Below are positions 37,414 through 48,854 of a stretch of 64,000 bases of DNA, piece by piece; the first letter of the stretch is position 1, and each line of letters starts with the position of its first letter. Origin of the DNA: Allacma fusca (taxonomy: Eukaryota; Arthropoda; Collembola; Symphypleona; Sminthuridae); NCBI GenBank assembly GCA_947179485.1, contig OX359247.1, positions 61,849,131 through 61,913,130 of the forward strand, written 5' to 3'. The position numbers were made by a program, and so were the translations under genes. The notes under the pieces are model-generated. The model searched no databases. It was given only the letters and a program-made list of their open reading frames with translations, and was not told the DNA's origin.

Positions 37414-40400
37414 ATGAAAAATGGTTGTAGAATCATCTTTAACGAAATTAATTTATTCGATGCTACCGAAAAACAATTCATTGAGTTAACAAGAGTTTGC
37501 CTGAATACTCCTTTCCAGTCAACTAACAAAGTTGAAATGCGGAATTACAAGATAATTTTTGTCAGCCACTTGGGATTTGTCCTTGGAGTTTGCAAGCTTG
37601 ATGGTTTACAGGAAGTAAAACGAAACTGGTTCTATACAATTGGAACTCACAATGTCCCCAACATTAACGCAAACACGTCAGTTTGTGATTTTTCCACAAA
37701 ACCATCAGGACCAACCATCATATTTCCTCAAGGAGCAGATTATCCGGTTGCAGTATTTTTACTTCGCCATGAAAAAAAAACCGTACTTGAAAAGATTAAA
37801 TTACTTAACGTCGGATCAGAATATCGATCACTAAAAGTCGACACGCGTTTGGAAAATACAATAATAAGAAACACCCAAGACTACTATCTTGTAGGATCGA
37901 AAACACCTTTCATTTTTTGTGAGTACTTCAAAAAATTTTATTTTGGGTACGACCCATCGGTATTGCAATCTCCATTACTACGCGATTGGGGTTCACACGT
38001 CAACGGCAAGTCATTATCTCGGTGTGCAGTCGAAACAGAAGAAACATATTCCCTACCCATGCAACCAAGCTTAATGAAGTATACAATTCCAACGCCTGGA
38101 ACTTCGAATGATTGTGCGAGTACCTTCACACTTCCAGGCAATTACAATAAACGAGCAAAAGTAACAAGCAACGGATGTTACTCATTTTACGCCACGCCAC
38201 AAGAAAGATCGAATTTCTTTCGGAATCCCAATGCTTTTCAAATGAATTTAAATCTGGCAGAATTAAATGACATTCAGGATACTACAGTGATTCAGTCTGA
38301 TAGAATAGATCAAGACGAATTTGAAAACTTACTTAGTACAGAATCTCCCCACAAATGGGTTGATTGCTCGCGATTTCCACAAGATCAACTAGAATCCATA
38401 CAAAACTTGCCCTTGCGCCCCATTAGTATAGACGTCGTTATGTCTGCAGACACTTGTAGCTGGCTCGAATATATGTTTGATACAAAAAAATTCCGGTGTA
38501 GACACTGCACGGCTCTAGTCAATCAGGCAATAATAGTTGACCGACCAGGAAGTAAATATTTTGCCGGAATAATCGGTAAAGGAGCCGGTTGGACCAATGT
38601 GCTGACTAATACGCAGGCATACAGAGCCAGAGCATACAACAAAAATATTATCGAAGATCACAAAAATAGTGTAATTCATATAATTGCGGAGGATTACTTA
38701 CGCATAATTGACGAAGGAAAAATTGGAGAAGCACTTAGGGTTGAGTTTGAACGTCCTGAGGGACCATTTCGTACATATATTAAGGCTACAGAGAATTTAA
38801 TAATTTCAGTAATATACAGCGTACACATGAATCTTTCGTTTAGAAGCTTTAAAGTATTAGGTAATTTATTGCATTTCTTTAATGTTGATACAGGTTTCTT
38901 ATACAATACAGAATCCGCCATGGGTGTCATTTCTAAATCTATTAGCACATCGTTACACAACGATTTTGTAAACCGCTTACGACAACGTCCTCGAGAGTTG
39001 AGTATCATCCTGGATGGTTCAACAGATTGTGCCGGCTACTCCACAATCGCTGTGTTATTTCAAACATATGGAACTGACAACCAGATCAGCGTTTTTCTTT
39101 ATCGTGTAATGGAAGTGAAGACAAGTGAGAGTGGGGAGAACATTTTTAATATGTTTATTTCATATGTAGAAGAGGATGGCATTGACGATGTCATTCGGGA
39201 ACAAACTGTTGCATTAGCTACGGATGGTGCAAGCAATGTTAAGAATAGGTTTCGAGAATTACTAAATGAATATACTGACAACGAGCTTGTCGCAGTATGG
39301 TGCCATTGCCACCGCCTTGAAATTGTTGCTACGCGGGCTTATAAGAAGTTTGACTATTTAGTATTTGTAGACAAATTTATCAATAGGCTTTGCACTTTTA
39401 TGACCAAAAAGTCAGGAAAGCGTAACTTAGTGTTTCGGGAAGTTATAGAAGAATTTGGATTTAATCGGTTTGAGCTAAAACGAATTCGAACAATGCGTTG
39501 GGTAAGTCATCGTTACCGCGCAATTGTTCCTATCATCACACGTTACGAAGTGTTGGTCGAAACATTTACTAGAATTTCAGTAGACACGTCCTACAGAGCA
39601 CACGTTAGAGAAGAAGCTAGATATTTGCTTGAAAAGCTAAAAGATCCAACTATGCTTTCAACTATTTGCTTTACAGCAGATGCAGTAGACGAACTTGCAA
39701 AGTATTCAGGTTTATTACAGAAGAAAGGGAACACTTTAATTGGGACATTTTCACTGCGTCAAGATATGCGTTCGTTTCTTTCCAGTTTGTTACACACACC
39801 TGGTAAAAATATGCAGTATTTATTAAACAATTCTGCCATAGTTTCAGATCAGAGTGAAGAGTTAGAAGACGTTAACTTCGATGACTTTCAAGAACACAAA
39901 ATACACTTTAAGAACATTGAGTTAAATGAGCCAGACTGTAACGTAACGAACGTTTGTATTAAAAATTTAACTGGCAACTACATATCAGCACTTATTAATG
40001 AACTGGACGCATACTTTCCGCCATCCGTTGTAGATTTATATGATATTTTCTTGCCGACTAATATTCCAGTTATACATGACGAAATTGCGGACTACGCTAG
40101 TGAGGAGATTCAGGAACTAAATGCAAGGTTGAGATGGGGTTTTAATATAAGCGAGTTGTTACACCAATGGCATAATCTAATTGAATCAATTGTTTACCAC
40201 CACAACTTTGATGAAAAGATCAGTTGTACACCTGAAATTTTCTGGAATTATTTTTTAAATGCAAATGGTGTACTATGGACAACAAATATTAGGTCTGTAG
40301 TTAATCGAGTATTGACTACACCGCCAACATCGTCAAGTCCGGAGTCAATATTTAGTATGTATTCATTTATCAAGGATAGGAAGAGATACCGCTTATTGCC

Positions 40401-40788
40401 TGATTCCGTAGAAAGTCTAATTAGAATACGATACAATGGATACAAGGATATCAAACTGTACAACACTGCATCAATTGTTCGCGACTTTTTATCTGCCCAC
40501 TCTAGATCAGATGATATAAGTAGAAGAGGCTCCAATACAGCAGCTTCTGAACTGCAACCTCGCACATTAAATTGTGCTACAAATGACGACATCGATGATA
40601 CCGATGAAGCATTAGAAGCGTTCGATGAACAATTCAGTATGTACGAAAACGACTTGTTAGACGATGATGTTAATAATCAGGAAATTGAAAACGGAAATGA
40701 CGATTCGTCTATGGAAAGCACCAATACAGATACAGATGAAAGTTCGCCTGAACTATTCTCTGAAGATGAAAGTAGTGAAGAAATTTAA
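37414..40788 (+). CDS. Large hAT-transposase-like protein with unusual N-terminal extension
   Basis: The frame is open from 37309; the first in-frame ATG is 37414, giving 1,124 residues. An acceptor (TTTTACAG, ending 37334) hints at a spliced upstream exon. The hAT catalytic triad is visible: Asp534 in ILDGSTD, Asp604 in TDGASNV, and Glu977 in SSSPESIFSMY. The CHCHRL cluster (630-635) and RW of TMRWVSH (695-696) are also typical. C-R-H-C in FRCRHC may be half of a zinc finger. Residues 1 to about 370 match no domain I recognise, and the last 90 are strongly acidic. Ordinary hAT transposases are about 600-900 aa. No stop or frameshift occurs in 3.4 kb. I found no terminal inverted repeats with an 8-bp duplication around it, so it may be a domesticated gene or an autonomous element with unseen ends. 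Confidence 0.8.
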   Translation: MKNGCRIIFNEINLFDATEKQFIELTRVCLNTPFQSTNKVEMRNYKIIFVSHLGFVLGVCKLDGLQEVKRNWFYTIGTHNVPNINANTSVCDFSTKPSGPTIIFPQGADYPVAVFLLRHEKKTVLEKIKLLNVGSEYRSLKVDTRLENTIIRNTQDYYLVGSKTPFIFCEYFKKFYFGYDPSVLQSPLLRDWGSHVNGKSLSRCAVETEETYSLPMQPSLMKYTIPTPGTSNDCASTFTLPGNYNKRAKVTSNGCYSFYATPQERSNFFRNPNAFQMNLNLAELNDIQDTTVIQSDRIDQDEFENLLSTESPHKWVDCSRFPQDQLESIQNLPLRPISIDVVMSADTCSWLEYMFDTKKFRCRHCTALVNQAIIVDRPGSKYFAGIIGKGAGWTNVLTNTQAYRARAYNKNIIEDHKNSVIHIIAEDYLRIIDEGKIGEALRVEFERPEGPFRTYIKATENLIISVIYSVHMNLSFRSFKVLGNLLHFFNVDTGFLYNTESAMGVISKSISTSLHNDFVNRLRQRPRELSIILDGSTDCAGYSTIAVLFQTYGTDNQISVFLYRVMEVKTSESGENIFNMFISYVEEDGIDDVIREQTVALATDGASNVKNRFRELLNEYTDNELVAVWCHCHRLEIVATRAYKKFDYLVFVDKFINRLCTFMTKKSGKRNLVFREVIEEFGFNRFELKRIRTMRWVSHRYRAIVPIITRYEVLVETFTRISVDTSYRAHVREEARYLLEKLKDPTMLSTICFTADAVDELAKYSGLLQKKGNTLIGTFSLRQDMRSFLSSLLHTPGKNMQYLLNNSAIVSDQSEELEDVNFDDFQEHKIHFKNIELNEPDCNVTNVCIKNLTGNYISALINELDAYFPPSVVDLYDIFLPTNIPVIHDEIADYASEEIQELNARLRWGFNISELLHQWHNLIESIVYHHNFDEKISCTPEIFWNYFLNANGVLWTTNIRSVVNRVLTTPPTSSSPESIFSMYSFIKDRKRYRLLPDSVESLIRIRYNGYKDIKLYNTASIVRDFLSAHSRSDDISRRGSNTAASELQPRTLNCATNDDIDDTDEALEAFDEQFSMYENDLLDDDVNNQEIENGNDDSSMESTNTDTDESSPELFSEDESSEEI

Positions 40789-41049
40789 ACCTACGTCACT
40801 GGAATAATGAAAATATTGTAGACAGTTCTAATTCGCTGCATTCTAGCTAAAGCAACATCCATTGAAAAGTAATTTAAAAGCACTTACATATCAAACATAA
40901 TATTCACTCCGTTTAAATAGCATAAGTATTTTGTCTTGTTAGTAAACGTAGTCTTCTAGTACTGTTTTTTCTGCCAAGCTGATTATGCTTAAGCATTTCA
41001 AGCAATATTTACTGTGTTATCGTAAATTGTGTAAACAGTAATGGGTTGA

Positions 41050-41055
41050 AATAAA
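41050..41055 (+). terminator. Possible polyadenylation signal of the hAT-like gene
   Basis: AATAAA about 260 bp after the stop codon, on the same strand. It is the first such hexamer in a plausible position; no transcript evidence is available. Confidence 0.45.
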
Positions 41056-42754
41056 GCAATCATTAAAATTATTGCGTGAAACAACATCCCATGCTCTCCT
41101 TTTTTAATTATAATTGTGGCTACGCAGTTGTGAGTGCACATGAAAAATTAGGATGTTTTATTTTAGCAGCAACAACTTTAATGTGAGTCCGTTTTGAGAA
41201 CTCGTTACTCTTTAATTCTTGCATTTTAATAATTAATTAATAATTACAATCATTAAATATTTTCAAACTTTACGCCTACGTACTTTCATTTCCCGTGCAT
41301 CAACCGTTGTAAATGTTGTGTTTATTCCATCGCTCCGTTTTCCGTAAATATGAAAATCATGCAGGTTTTTTTCTAAAATGTCTTAAGGGCTGCTATTCCT
41401 AATTAACTTTCATTATTTACCTTAAAGAATCTACTATGAGATTGACCACATCTTGTATTTGAATACGTCTACACAAATGTACTCAGCAGCCATCTTTCCA
41501 TAATAATTATCTCTAGTTAATCGTTTATTTATTACAAGTTTTTGTTTTTTTCTACGTCGCCAAATCATCAAAAACTCACGTAACCGGGCCAAGTCTCAGT
41601 TGATTCCTCCTTTATTTTTTGTATTCGACTAAATTGTTTTCTATTGTCGTGTATATATAGACATTTGTAACTCTATATTTGCATGTATGCATGTGTATGT
41701 TCTGCTCGGGATGCACACATTGTGTTGTCTGTCACATACCTTTAAAACGCGAAAATATTTGAACTCGATCGTCAAACAAAAGGAAAGAATCGCAAATATT
41801 TCTATTTTCAATGAACGACAATGGAAATAAGTAGACTAAGCAAAGGAGGAATCATCAGTAACCTTGCTCTCCCATTCGGAATGACAATTCACAGTTTCGA
41901 AAAGCCCTATTTTGAAGCCTAGGTGTACTTTAAAAAATTGGAATCACATGGGTAGTTATTCTCCGTTACCTTTAGCATATATATTAAAATTAAATACAAT
42001 AACATTGCGAGGAGCTGAAATCCAAATATAACTTGAAGTAATGATTTTCAAAATTTACAAAATTTCACAGATTCCCGGAATATCTTTATACTTCGCAGTA
42101 ATAAATGCCCAAAATGCTTTAATTGTGCATTGTAAATTTCTAGAATTGCTGGACAAAATGCTTTGACAATTTCAAATAGAACACTTGTAGAAATAAGAAT
42201 TATTCGGGCTCGAAGCTAACAAATTACCCTCGAAGATGAATAAAACTTAATTTAATCTCAAGTACCATTCCCTTGAAATTATTCTGCGATGAGCTCCATT
42301 GTATCAATTAATAAACAGGCGATCTGGCTAACTATTCTATTTCTTTATTAGATTCGTAAGATGAATCACTGGGAACGCTACAGTGGAACGACTACAAAAT
42401 CATTTCATAATCGGCTCGACACGAGTATCTGTATACCAAGGAGCAAAGCATATTAACCCCCAACTCCAACTCCACGGTTAGCAGGTCTTTTGCGTAGTAA
42501 TCCATCCCAGTAGGAGTCATTGAAGTTCAAAAATACTCTGGTACATCATGTACGGGTACAGATATTATACATAGTTATACCCGTTTCTATTGAGTACCTA
42601 CGGCTGCCAGTGAGTGAGTTCCCATATCCTATACCTATACCCTCTTTATTTTCTAAAATCCAAAGTACCATATAGTACCCTGGTGCTTGCAAGTTCGCAG
42701 CTTCTGTAAAGGGTATTTATTTAATCGGGTGCTACCGATAAAAAAATCCGAGCA
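41056..42754. other. No gene seen; one 12-bp inverted pair
   Basis: AT-rich sequence. GATTCCTCCTTT near 41603 is inverted as AAAGGAGGAATC near 41843, which could be the ends of a 260-bp miniature element, but no target duplication is evident. Nothing else supported. Confidence 0.35.
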
Positions 42755-42762
42755 CTGGTAGG

Positions 42763-43497
42763 CAAGGATGGGAAATAGGGAAAATATGAATTTTAGCGAA
42801 GAATTTCAATATAAAATACCTATAGCAATACTGAAAAATATGTATTCTAATACGGATTTATATATCCTTGAGTATTCGTTCATTATAAATTCCGGTTTGA
42901 ATACTACTAGTATACTGAAAATACAAAGAATTTAGTTACGCAAAAAGTTCAACCTTAGAAACAGCAGCAATGTTTTGGGAAGCTGGTTTCCTTCGCAGGT
43001 CATTAAGTATCAATTTAAGCGCTGAAAAAACACGTTCAACTGATACTTGAACTCTTACATTACTAATTTTCTTTCGACCCGTTTTTAGTTACCTAAAAAA
43101 ATCTTTAATATCAATGATTTAAATTACTAGTAATTAACTTGTAGAATAAACAATAGTTTTTAGCACAACCGATAAAAACCTATGACAAGTGCTAATAATT
43201 CGACTCTGTTTTACTAGAAGCATGCTCATTTCGGATGAAGAAAACGTTCGCCAATTGATTAGTTTTACGTTGTAAGTAAAAAATTGCCACAATTGAATTT
43301 ATATTTAATCACTTTAAAGAAAAATGCCATTGAAAACAATACTTTATTTTAATCGGAAAAAAATTTGAATGCCAATTCTGATTCCAAAAATTTTTTGAAT
43401 TCAATTTTGAGTTAAAATACTTCCTGGGAATTATTTGGGATTCCAATATGAATTAAAATCCTCAAATTTTCGAATATAATTCCGATTCCCATCCTTG
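42763..43497. mobile_element. hAT-type non-autonomous element, 735 bp
   Basis: The left end CAAGGATGGGAA is inverted at the right end (TTCCCATCCTTG, 43486-43497). An exact 8-bp duplication CTGGTAGG flanks it at 42755-42762 and 43498-43505. Both ends are rich in ATTCCAAT/GAATTC-like words. Non-coding. The terminus CAAGGATGGGAA closely resembles the CAGGGATGGGAAT end of the fragment at 48188-48419, so both are probably one broad family. Confidence 0.87.
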
Positions 43498-43505
43498 CTG
43501 GTAGG

Positions 43506-44885
43506 GATACAACTTGCGATGAATTTGGGCAAAAAGATTCAAGTGTACACAATTTACCAAGTATGTTAGTATGTATGCATGAATAATGCTGTTATATTGC
43601 ACACGTGTAGATTGTATATTTTTTTCATACAAACCATAACATTATTCATTTTCGCGATGCAAAACTATAACAGAATCAAAACAGGAATAAAAAACAATAC
43701 AATCCATATTTTGTTGTTTTATGCTAATTACCAGTGGATCTGACTAACATTACCCATATAGCATAATAACATTGAGCGTGCTGATTCCGTGACCTGAAAT
43801 TGACAGTGAGTAATAAGAAGTTCCATGGCCTGAAATTTACCTCAGTAGGCTACAAGAAGTTTCACGACTACAATTTGATTTCAGTGGACTACAAGGTTTA
43901 TGAAACAACTTGAACTGTGGGCTACAGTAAGTTCCATGAACTCATTTTTTGATGGGTCACAAGTATTCCCATGACCTTAATTTGACCTTGGTTGGTTACA
44001 AATAGGCATATGTCCTTACACACAGTCTATAATGACTCAAATAACATCATAATTACCATTAGGAGTATTAAAGTGCTGTTTTATTTGCATGTGTACCTAT
44101 CAATGATACTTTGAACTTAAGGTCAAAAAAATCTTTGCACTAATTGCATATGTTTAAGGCCAATTTAATGTTATTGAACATGGTGAATCTTAGCATGCCT
44201 ACTTGAGGTCAATGGATAAAACAGTTGTTACATGCTATGATTATAAATTCTAAGGATATTCGATATTTGGGTAAACCAGATATTATAAACGAGAGCAATT
44301 TCTGTTCGGGACCAGTACTTATGCCATCTTCACTCATCCTTCATTTAAAAGCTATTTATAGGCTGTTCAAGCTAAACGTTGCCAACTGAAATTTTAAGAC
44401 CCTAGTAGAAATTTTGGTGTGGTACTCAAATTCATGAATATTTCCATCAAAATTTCAACATTTATTTTCGTCAACAAGGAATCATATGAGGCTTGGCCCT
44501 CGCCGCTCAGAACAAACTGTCTTGCGTTTCTGAATAAATTAAAAAAAAAATCAAATTGATAGCACTAAGCACATTTCGTATCGTAGTTAAATTTTGGCGG
44601 GATATTTAAAAACTTGGACGTCTCGGGCATAGATGAGCCTTTTTGTCCCCCTCTGCCTCTTTGTGCGAGGGATGGAATATAGCCTGCTCGCACTCTCCGT
44701 CGTCATCAATCGAGCGACACGTTACGGGTTGTCCTCGTCCTCGCCCTCAAGAGGGGCTACTTTTAAAATATACCCCTCTCTCTCACACTCATGAGGGCCC
44801 TCGTTATTTTATATCACACGTAAATAACCCCCCAAAAATTTCCTACAATTCCTGTGCCTTCAAAAAACTTTTTCGCGAACACTTG
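43506..44885. other. No gene seen
   Basis: AT-rich. A loose repeat with CCATGACCT/TGACCTGAAATT and CTACAAG around 43790-44000 recurs three or four times, about 55 bp apart. No coding or RNA gene is supported. Confidence 0.4.
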
Positions 44886-44893
44886 GTTAAAAT

Positions 44894-45958
44894 CAGAGCT
44901 CCGCACGGGTTCGAGTACGTACTCGAGTTCAAGTACGGGTCGAGTACGGAGTCGCAATAAATTATGTACTCGTACTCTCGGGTCAAGTTACTCTATGCGT
45001 ACTTGTATTTGAGTAATTTTGAACCGAGCATCGTAACAAGTATGAGTCCTCAAAAAGTACTTGAAGCAAGATACAAGTACAAGTACAAGTATTGAATTTG
45101 AAATTACTTGGTACTCGTACTTGAAATGCAAAAAGTACTCGAGTACTTCCACCTAATCATGCGTAGAAAAGTCGTGCCTTAAATCCTTGTATCATTGGTT
45201 GTTATTTTGATGTGAACCAAGAACCGCCTTGTATAACACATGTACATATGGAAAGTTATACTTCAATGAAACTACTGAAAATACAATACCAGAGAGCCAT
45301 TGTGTATGTTTATATAAACGATTGTGGTGAGTTGCGAACATATACAGAAAATACAGGAATTAATGGTAATAGTTAAAAATATTTCGGATAAGGAAGACTT
45401 TAATATCAACTTTTTTAATGACAGCTGTCAGTTCTAACACTATGTCACTATTGTCTATTTGTTTCAAACATTTCATGGGTAAAATTCAATTAGAGTTAAC
45501 TATCATTAGATAAAGAAATCAGCTACACCGGTGATGTCAGACGATGAATTATTTGGAAATTTATCAGCAAAACATAATTTTGCTCGTTGAAGATACGCGT
45601 ACTATTTAAAGGCTAGCAATAATAGCAAAAACAATGAATAATTTTTTTCTGATAAATTAATTGCGGCTAACTTATTTAAACTAAAATTTAAAAAAGTAAT
45701 TGAAAAAGTACTTGAACTTCGAGTACGGTCCAAGTACGAGTTCAAGTACGGGTCGGTCCGGTTTTTAAAAAATACTTGAAAATTCGGCCCGAGTACGAGT
45801 ACGCCTACATTTTACTTTAACCCGCACTCAGAGTATCGGATTTTGTACTCGTACTTGAACGAGCAAGTCCGGATCTGACTCCGCTTTTAGCCGAAAATTC
45901 AAGTACGGTTCCGGTTCAAGTTCGGTATACAAAATTACCCGGCCCGTGCGGAGCTCTG
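44894..45958. mobile_element. hAT-type non-autonomous element, 1,065 bp, GAGTACTTG family
   Basis: Perfect 16-bp terminal inverted repeats (CAGAGCTCCGCACGGG at 44894-44909, inverted at 45943-45958) with an exact 8-bp duplication GTTAAAAT at 44886-44893 and 45959-45966. About 250 bp at each end is packed with AAGTAC/GTACTTG/GAGTACG variants on both strands. The middle is AT-rich and non-coding. Confidence 0.92.
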
Positions 45959-46539
45959 GTTAAAATATGACAACTTCAATGTGTGTCGACATTCCCCCCA
46001 GTTCTGAACGGATGGATCTTTTGGATAGCTTAGAAAGTTTGTAAAGTTTCCTAGGACCTAGCGTTCAAAATTAATTTTAAAAAATTGTTATTGAAATTAA
46101 CTACTGTATTCAAAATGGTGCACTTTATTGGTGCAGATTTTACCCAGGTATTTGGGTACAGGTACATTATAGGTTTCGTGGTTGACATAATTGTAAAAAG
46201 TATAAAAAACTTTAAAAACATAGACCACGTTTTTTCGATTTGTCCTGAAAATAACGTAAAAACAAGTTTAAAATTCTAAATCATCGGTAAAAAGTGCCTA
46301 TCTTCATTATATTTTAATTGTTGGCAAAATTGAAAACTGACTGGATGGAAAATGGACTGACAATGAGGCGGGAATTACTTGATAACAGTAATTACCAGAG
46401 TATATGCACATGAATCTATACCACAGTACATGGATAATAGTCCCATATTTATTCCCACTGGATACTTTGTAGTTTACTACAGAATTAATCAAACCCATAC
46501 ATTGGTTTCCAATTGAATGGGATCATTGCATATGGCTTG

Positions 46540-47400
46540 CACTATCTAAAACTCGCTACAAATTTTATCGCTTATATAGGTTGGCAAAGCGCTGTCAGAA
46601 CTATACAGCAAATATAGACAGGAAAGCAATGCACACTAGGCAGGCAGTTGGAGTACTTAACGCTTGGTATTAAGGCTCTTCTTTTCTTTGAAACAACCTA
46701 TAGGCCTATATAGGGTGGCGATATTTTTTGAAAGAAAAGAGGCAGGCTTGAGGCTTAGGCGCTTCATTTGCCCATCTTTGCTTTGAATTGTGGCAAGTGA
46801 ACACAAGCTAAAAGTTCATTATAAAGCCGCTAGATGTTGACAAATGTAGCAATGATATGACAGTAGATCAAAGATGCTAGCCTATCCTACATGCAGGCCT
46901 ACTTGTAGGCCTATTTATAGGGTGCGAGCTATTTTCAGAAAAAATAATAGGCAAAATAGTGGGCACTGATTTTCGCAGACAAAATGCCTATAAAATAGGA
47001 AATGCACTCCTGCATACACGTGGTCATATAGGCATATATGTAGGCAGCACGAAAACACGCTTGTATGAAGGCAAATATGTATATAGGATATATACATAAT
47101 TAACTATTGTCACATTATTTAAGTCTTAATTATTAATTGATAGCCTAAATTTTGTCTAAAATACTGTTAGATGTCGAAAATAAATATTCTAAAATAAAAA
47201 CAGCAAAATTTAATTAAGAATTTCAATAAAAATATAATTTAATTCTACAGTATAGGGTCCCATGTAGGAAAGGGGTAACAATTTCCGTTATCCTATATAG
47301 GCAGAAATGTAGGCAGCGGCAAATGCCTACTTGTAGGGAAGGGTATAGGCCCAGCAATTGCACAAATAGGGGAGAAGGAGGGCCCCTCCTAAACTAAATG
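46540..47400. repeat. TATAGGC/TAGGCCTA motif-rich region
   Basis: ATAGGC, TAGGCCTA and relatives recur throughout about 850 bp. Two stretches near 46705 and 46915 look like imperfect copies of each other (TATAGGGTG, then an A-rich run, then AGGCA). This is probably another motif-filled non-autonomous transposon; I did not find its ends. Confidence 0.5.
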
Positions 47401-47499
47401 TATAGGTAGGATTTAGGATAGGCAAAATCAGTTTAGCATATTTGCAGTAGATATAATCCAATCCACTCTACTGACAGCAGTGGATTTTGGGATTAGGCC

Positions 47500-48179
47500 C
47501 ATACCTCGGCGAACTCATGAGTTCTGAGTTCCGAACTTGAACTCGGCTCACATTCGAGTTCCATAAAATCTGGTTTTGAGTGCGAGTTCGGAACTGTTTT
47601 AAAAGCCGCCGCGAATTGAGGCTGAGAGCCAATCATTTATGGCAGAACTCAAATGAATAAGTGCGAGTTCGAAATGTGGACCTCACCAACACCAACCTCC
47701 TAATTCCATCCATGCTTAAATATTTATATTGGGGAATAACGATTGCTGTACATACCTGCGTATTGATTCTTATCGAATTCGGTCAATGAAGCGTGTGCAA
47801 CATAATGGTTTAAGCGCTTAAAATAAAATGAAAAAAACTATGTTCTTTGAAAATGAAAAAGCACTAATGTTCGTTTGATTTTTGTAGATACATAAAGTAT
47901 AGGAAGTAGTAAGAGTTGAAATAAAAAAATACGTGGTAAAAAATGTTTTTAATTGAATTGATGTTAAATGGAAGTATATATACTTGTTTCACGAAACTGG
48001 AAATTGAGTCTTAGGTGAGTTCAAAGCTGAGTTCCAAAGTGTAATAAACGAGCCTTCGAGTTCGAGTTCGAGGCAAAGAATTACATAGAGTTCAGTGCCT
48101 CAGTGAGTTAGAGGCTTAGAGACCTTGCACACGTTTAACTGAGTGCGAGTTCGAGTTCGAAATTTTTGCCGAGGTATGA
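47500..48179. mobile_element. hAT-type non-autonomous element, 680 bp, GAGTTCGAGTTC family
   Basis: The left end CATACCTCGGC (47500-47510) is inverted near the right end (GCCGAGGTATG, then one extra A). An exact 8-bp duplication ATTAGGCC flanks it at 47492-47499 and 48180-48187. GAGTTCGAGTTC and GAACTCGAACTC words fill about 120 bp at each end. It appears to have inserted into an older element whose AATCCC-type repeats continue on both sides. Confidence 0.82.
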
Positions 48180-48187
48180 ATTAGGCC

Positions 48188-48419
48188 TAACAAAATAATT
48201 CGTTAAGTATTGGATTAGAATTTCGGAGTAATTCGTTGTCATACAAATAATTGAATTTGACTAGTAGATTAAAATGAAAGCATTGAGCCGGGATTGAGGA
48301 TTAAGGATTAGAATCAAGTTTCCCCGACACTTGGATTGGGATTGGGATTAATTATTTCTTATAAATTTCGTAATCCGGGATTAAATTAACCCCGGATAAA
48401 TAATTCATTCCCATCCCTG
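48188..48419. mobile_element. Fragment of an AATCCC-rich hAT-like element with one terminus
   Basis: Repeated AATCCC/GGGATT words end at CATTCCCATCCCTG (48406-48419), the complement of CAGGGATGGGAATG. That matches the terminus style of the element at 42763-43497. A matching left terminus was not found, so it is truncated or its left end has diverged. Confidence 0.5.
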
Positions 48420-48585
48420 ATGGGAATGTAAACAGTATTTGTGGTGCATGCACCATTGCTTTCATACCATGGCACGACACATTCAACTATTCTAATTAAA
48501 GCCAGCAAAATAACTCCTGTTGCTAAAATCTGGGAGGTGTCCGTTTCATTGTTTGGGGGTAAATTCAAGGTGTAGTGTTAAAGTG

Positions 48586-48610
48586 CGGGGATCGCGCGCG
48601 CGCGGATGCG
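48586..48610. repeat. Short CG dinucleotide run
   Basis: GATCGCGCGCGCGCGGATGC lies in otherwise AT-rich DNA about 250 bp upstream of the PSMB6-like sequence. It may be promoter-derived CpG sequence copied along with that gene, or a chance simple repeat. Confidence 0.5.
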
Positions 48611-48854
48611 GATACCAAGTGGAATTGTAAGTTTAAAGGATTTTTGCATTTAAAGGCATAGTCGTACATACGCATTGACTCGGCGGATTTGATAACAGCT
48701 ACAGAAATATTACAACCGTACAGCAGTCGTGGTCGAGAGTACGTCTAATGTCAAGATAAATTCGATCACAATTTCGTACTTTTTTCTCGTGGGTATACTT
48801 GGTCTTGATACAGATTCTGATTATTGTTGACATTATTTAGGAAGTCAGGGAGCA

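Noticed and set aside
41603-41855. 12-bp inverted pair GATTCCTCCTTT
   Set aside because: No target duplication and too short to call an element.
44643-44960. 105-codon frame with His/Pro/Ser
   Set aside because: It runs into the terminus of the hAT-type element at 44894; no family features or splice support.
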